From contig JAPPLB010000079.1 in assembly GCA_028819575.1 (NCBI GenBank), positions 35,647 through 99,646 on the forward strand: 64,000 bases of DNA, given 5' to 3'. Under the pieces are notes generated by a model. It did no database searches. It worked only from the letters and a program-made list of their open reading frames with translations, and was not told where the DNA came from. This stretch comes from Bryobacterales bacterium (GTDB lineage Bacteria; Acidobacteriota; Terriglobia; Bryobacterales; UBA6623). A program made the translations under genes and the position numbers. Position 1 is the stretch's first letter, and each line of letters begins with the position of its first letter. Shown here piece by piece: positions 61,901 through 64,000 of the stretch.

Positions 61901-62223
61901 CGGCTGAAGCCTTCCATCGTGGCCGCGACTTCGTAGAGGCCGATGTCCAACGCGGTGACCGCATAGTCGCCGCGCTCGTTGGTCTCGACCGTCCGCTCCT
62001 CCTGCGTGCCTACGTTCGTGACGGCAACGCTGGCGCCCGGAATCGCGGCGCCGGATTCGTCGGTTACGGTTCCGATGATGCTGGAACTGGTGCTTTGCGC
62101 AAACGTAACTCCCGCGCCAAGGGACATCGCCAGAGCCAAGGTGATAACGACAAAGGCGTCATTCAGCCTCCCCGCTTTCGAAAAAGCCGGGGTGCGCCAA
62201 CAAGAACTTCTCTTCTCGTACAT
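58921..62223 (-). CDS. TonB-dependent receptor with carboxypeptidase-regulatory-like domain, second
   Basis: A 1100-aa outer-membrane receptor of the same type as the one at 31515: signal region (MYEKRSSCWRTPAFSKAGRL then a hydrophobic stretch to TFAQ), carboxypeptidase-regulatory-like domain (SSIIGTVTDESGAAIPGASV), plug and beta barrel, ending MQMGLRWNF with a terminal Phe. The ATG 62223 has GGGAG upstream; extensions to 62358 are rejected. It is a single gene with its own terminator, upstream of the SelA-like pair in the - direction but transcribed toward it. TACACG/CGTGTA at 62320-62335 is a perfect inverted repeat about 100 bases before the start and could be an operator. Confidence 0.9.
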   Translation of the reverse strand: MYEKRSSCWRTPAFSKAGRLNDAFVVITLALAMSLGAGVTFAQSTSSSIIGTVTDESGAAIPGASVAVTNVGTQEERTVETNERGDYAVTALDIGLYEVAATMEGFSRAVATDVRLEVDLVRRQNLTLQIGAVTEQITVQADAVTVQTDDTTISTVIDEAKIRELPIPGDRNLFRLALLAPGMSRGPRSSVTTSGFGPGYGIAAQGQKMHNNNIILDGAPLRTGIHGMVRMRPSVEAIQEFRVEAGWYNAEYGTQSGAQIITSIRPGTNEFHGTLFHFFRAEELDARNFFENPNLPKRPLTRNTFGGVISGPIVQNRLFFTANLESLGERRSFQGFGTYPTQLMRNGDLSEPFFASRPVLDIATCMDPADAATCGAFPNHVIPSSRISSIAKRVIPFWPQPNFGNPQFDGRNNFSGTRKNDLDDDQFYLRSDWNVNDKNKIFGRYGIQRIQPASINVLASVDPRFTFFNPKKQQNATMTWTHFLSNTSLYEIRASYNRDLYFRRTGFTDSGWNNLTELGIPGQTEDPHDARIVSISVTGCCGIGASDVNQIWDESRSIFQSVSFIKGDHSIKAGLEYNLVRTSRRTIQFANGSFQFNGIHSGHGWSDFLLDNPNRVTLGNIPGKPNAGTYPDFEYWRLHPYIQDEWKVTPNLTLNLGLRWEYNSPFVDDRGESRNFDMATGQLFPAPGAARVPLNVVSKNNWAPRFGIAWRPTGGTDFVIRTGYGIFYNVNMINNFVPHLAANPPGTANIQEAALPRRPIITMATADQATSENFLARIRAAQVEETVGVVQQWNINIQKSLPWDLVAEIGYSGSKSDHFDLPAEYNAYLPNTIGTANPTRRWAGFGSIEVHDSSASGSYHGLLTKLERRFSGGLTFLQTYTWAKAMFDFRACCGAQRPNNPHDRRTAERGRGDFDITHRATTAFLWEVPFAKNLTGPAKHILDGWQVNGTLLLATGLPIHPHQSRVDPTPGDGCPNCTRRPFRIGDGNLSGGARTLDRWFDTSAFMLATPESRILLGKGMYGDTGRSILEEPGRTSFDFSIFKNIDVSERHSIQLRWEMYNATNTPPFLTPQMYILSGNFGRVTSALESREMQMGLRWNF

Positions 62224-62830
62224 TCCACTGCTCCCATGTTCTTCAGGTCGATGCCGACGGGCCGGGCGGGTTGCAACCGGCTTTTCGCCTGACCAGGCGC
62301 TGTCGGTATCGGGGCTGCCTACACGGAGACGTGTATGCATCGCACAAGAGGATAGCAATTTCCAGACCGTTACGGAAGGTCTCGAAAGCAGGTTTCAGGC
62401 TTTTGGGGCGAGGGAGCGAAAATCACAGCGCCGCAAGACACAGGACGGCGACAAGCGCCGTGCCCGCGTCATTACCGTAAAAACGCAGTAAAACCCCTGT
62501 TTAGACTCCTTCGAGCGATCTTCGTGCCCCTTCTAGGCGGCCGGCGGCCCTCCGCGGCTCATGCTGATGGGCCGGCCTTCGTTCAGCATGCAGAACAAAA
62601 TATGCTTCAAACGGTTCGGTCGGAGCTGGAACAAGTCATGAGATCGGTGGCGAGACAGGGGCACCACAAGCCGGGGGTGTTTCCGCCTGACGGATTAGGC
62701 CGCCTCCAAACTATGAGAAAACGGATACGACAACGAATCCGCGATCCCCGAAGCGCCCCAGGTTATCAGCCGGGACGAGACGCCGCCCGATCCCCTCAGC
62801 ACCCCGCCAAGGCCGGAGACGCCGAAACCC
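62224..62830. other. 607-bp intergenic region without an identified gene
   Basis: The receptor's promoter must lie here. CGCCTG/CAGGCG (62286-62299) and TACACG/CGTGTA (62320-62335) are inverted repeats close to the receptor. On the - strand, 62533-62694 is open for 53 codons and ends RPNRLKHILFCMLNEGRPIS then MSRGGPPAA before a stop, with no start codon upstream; this could be a fragment of an unknown gene. Exact direct repeat CTCAGCACCCCGCCAAGGCC sits at 62795-62814. Confidence 0.4.
62795..62814. repeat. 20-bp direct repeat flanking higBA (left copy)
   Basis: CTCAGCACCCCGCCAAGGCC, identical to 63593-63612 on the other side of higBA, 798 bp away. A related GCGATCC-C-CGAAGCGCCC block lies at 62740-62758 and again, with one change, near 63626-63645. 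Confidence 0.7.
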
Positions 62831-63181
62831 TTATGCCGCTTCGCCAGCCGCGCCGCTCTCGGTCTCGGACTCGGGCTGCGGCCACTGGTCGATGCGGTTT
62901 CGCTCTTGCGCCAAGTCGTAACGCATCTGTAAGACAAGCCACGAATCCGCCGAACCCCACCCAGCAGCTTCCAGCTTCAGCGCCAACGTCGGCGAGATGG
63001 CCGCGTGTCCGTTCAACACGCGAGATAGCGCCGTCCGCGAAACCCCCAACTTCAAGGCCGCCGCCCCAACGCCCATATCGCGCCCGCTGTTCACCCCTTC
63101 CATGCACCCGTGATAAATATGCCCCCCTGGATGCGCCGGGTTGCGCCGCATCCATGCGTCGTAGCTTACCTTGTCGCTCAT
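62831..63181 (-). CDS. higA: HigA-family antitoxin
   Basis: A 116-aa XRE-type DNA-binding antitoxin: NPAHPGGHIYHGCMEG at the N-terminus (the HigA hallmark NPxHPG), helix-turn-helix ALKLGVSRTALSRVLNGHAAI and C-terminal LEAAGWGSADSWLVLQMRYDLA. It neutralises HigB and represses the operon. It lies 12 bp downstream of higB (toxin first, as in most higBA), with AAGGGGTG as ribosome binding site. The window's other antitoxin (21002) has no toxin. Confidence 0.87.
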   Translation of the reverse strand: MSDKVSYDAWMRRNPAHPGGHIYHGCMEGVNSGRDMGVGAAALKLGVSRTALSRVLNGHAAISPTLALKLEAAGWGSADSWLVLQMRYDLAQERNRIDQWPQPESETESGAAGEAA

Positions 63182-63193
63182 GTTGCACCCCTT

Positions 63194-63478
63194 TTAGTGG
63201 TAGTCCATCAAGTCCACATCAAACACGTGCTCGCCCTCGATACGGAAAACGACCCGCCAATTTTCCGAAACCCGGACCGCCCAAAAACCCGCCCGATTAC
63301 CGCTCAGCCGATGCAGCCGATAACCCGGCCGCCCGCCCAATGTCCGTAGCGGCTGCGGCGTGTCTAACGCTTCCAGAATATGCCGCAAACGCCTCACGTG
63401 AGCCGCATGAACCTTGCTTGCGTCACCCCGGCCAAAGAACCGCCGAAGCCCGCTGTGTTTGATATTCCATATCGCCAC
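63194..63478 (-). CDS. higB: HigB-family toxin (RelE-fold mRNA interferase)
   Basis: A 94-aa RelE/HigB-fold ribosome-dependent mRNase: IKHSGLRRFFGRGD, KVHAAHVRRLRHILEALDT and GYRLHRLSGNRAGFWAVRVSENWRVVFRI, with the final HVFDVDLMDYH carrying the conserved C-terminal His. The start is GTG at 63476-63478; a -10-like TATACT lies only a few bases upstream, so the transcript could be nearly leaderless. Toxin precedes antitoxin, the typical higBA order. Confidence 0.87.
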   Translation of the reverse strand: MAIWNIKHSGLRRFFGRGDASKVHAAHVRRLRHILEALDTPQPLRTLGGRPGYRLHRLSGNRAGFWAVRVSENWRVVFRIEGEHVFDVDLMDYH

Positions 63479-63480
63479 TA

Positions 63481-63510
63481 AGTATAATGTACCTCATGGG
63501 AGTACAAAGA
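63481..63510 (-). promoter_or_regulatory. Probable higBA promoter and operator
   Basis: On the - strand TATACT (complement of 63481-63486) is a good -10, with TTTGTA about 16 bases upstream as a weak -35. GTACCTCATGGGAGTAC at 63489-63505 is an imperfect inverted repeat between them, a fitting site for HigA autoregulation. Confidence 0.5.
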
Positions 63511-63592
63511 GCGGGCAGTTTTCAAGCGGTTTCAAAAAAATTAACCGAAGGCCGGCAACGGTCTCGACTTCGAGAAGCCCGCCGGAGGCAAT

Positions 63593-63612
63593 CTCAGCAC
63601 CCCGCCAAGGCC
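63593..63612. repeat. 20-bp direct repeat flanking higBA (right copy)
   Basis: Exact copy of CTCAGCACCCCGCCAAGGCC at 62795-62814. Same orientation, as would be left by insertion or by recombination between two copies. Confidence 0.7.
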
Positions 63613-63820
63613 CGGACCCCCGCCCGCGATCCGCGAAGCGCCCGGTTCGAAATGACAAGGATTTGTTGCGCGATTGATTCCGGCGGTGTCGCTGAACATG
63701 GCATCTCCAAGTGCGCACACGCACTCCGATAGAGTTTATGAGAAGCCGCGTTGATGTTCGACCCCCTGCAAAACAAATCTCTTGCTGCTCCGCTAGCCCG
63801 TGGTAAAAGTCACGCAGGCT

Positions 63821-63915
63821 GCGTTACGCGCCCCGGGGCCGATGGCGTAACGCCTGGCCGTTGCAGGAACGTGGCGCTGCGATCTCCGCGCAGCCGAGCG
63901 GAAACGGCGCGTAAC
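63821..63915. other. Alternative hairpin structure at the right edge
   Basis: GCGTTACGC at 63821-63829 pairs perfectly with GCGTAACGC at 63845-63853. The overlapping GTTACGCGCC (63823-63832) can instead pair perfectly with GGCGCGTAAC at 63906-63915. The two pairings exclude each other, as in attenuators or transposon ends, but no gene in the window lies downstream to reveal a role. The stretch 63511-64000 otherwise holds no recognised gene. Confidence 0.4.
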
Positions 63916-64000
63916 CCTTTGGGCGACGGACATTTGCGGTCGTCAGCTTTGTCGTTCGTCGGAGGAGATCACCCGGATCGCCATCCTCCTCACTTCGCGC

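Noticed and set aside
1..64000. rRNA, tRNA or prophage genes
   Set aside because: I found no sequence with the expected tRNA arms, no rRNA similarity, and no phage structural or integrase genes.

Overview
The window is a GC-rich bacterial chromosome segment with no rRNA, tRNA or CRISPR array that I can see. Its gene content points to the phylum Acidobacteriota, perhaps the Solibacteres/Bryobacterales side, though this is inferred from gene families rather than a marker gene. The main clues are two very long TonB-dependent receptors with an N-terminal carboxypeptidase-regulatory-like domain, a tonB-exbB-exbD-exbD-TPR cluster, and four modules pairing a planctomycete-type cytochrome/DUF1549/DUF1553 protein with a DUF1501 protein.

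Layout. 1-11.9 kb is mostly housekeeping: the 3' part of secD, then secF, a TonB energy-transduction cluster closed by a hairpin terminator, a bifunctional (p)ppGpp synthetase/hydrolase, an exported RidA protein, a biotin carboxylase with its biotin carrier, and a DnaC/DnaI-like ATPase. 12-20.7 kb holds secreted and redox proteins: a beta-helix protein, a di-haem cytochrome c next to a PQQ dehydrogenase, a CBM9-like/PKD protein, a DUF1080 lipoprotein, and a translationally coupled pair made of a cytochrome-ankyrin fusion and a haem-motif squalene-cyclase-like protein. 21-30.8 kb holds an orphan VapB-type antitoxin, two DUF1501/DUF1553 modules and an outer-membrane barrel protein.

31.4-44.6 kb looks like one 13-kb operon on the + strand. 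A near-consensus sigma-70 promoter is followed by a perfect 20-bp palindrome, then TonB-dependent receptor, DUF1549/DUF1553 protein, DUF1501 protein, FGE-fold protein, exported enolase-superfamily enzyme, MFS sugar-acid transporter, GntR/FCD regulator, DapA-type aldolase/lyase and a second enolase-superfamily enzyme. The simplest reading is uptake and non-phosphorylative breakdown of a sugar acid (dehydration to a 2-keto-3-deoxy acid, then aldol cleavage), with autoregulation. Next to it on the - strand are an exported AGE-family epimerase, a fourth DUF1501/DUF1553 module, a TolB-propeller/CehA-like hydrolase, tandem acetamidase/formamidase paralogues, tandem SelA-like PLP proteins with Tat signals, the second large TonB-dependent receptor, and a higBA toxin-antitoxin pair.

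The non-coding DNA is unusually rich in repeats. There is a family of about 205-bp elements with terminal inverted repeats (MITE-like) in six copies that often touch stop codons and bracket small accessory genes; a second family of about 85 bp directly after stop codons; several short CACGAAT/CACGAGA arrays; and a 20-bp exact direct repeat flanking higBA.
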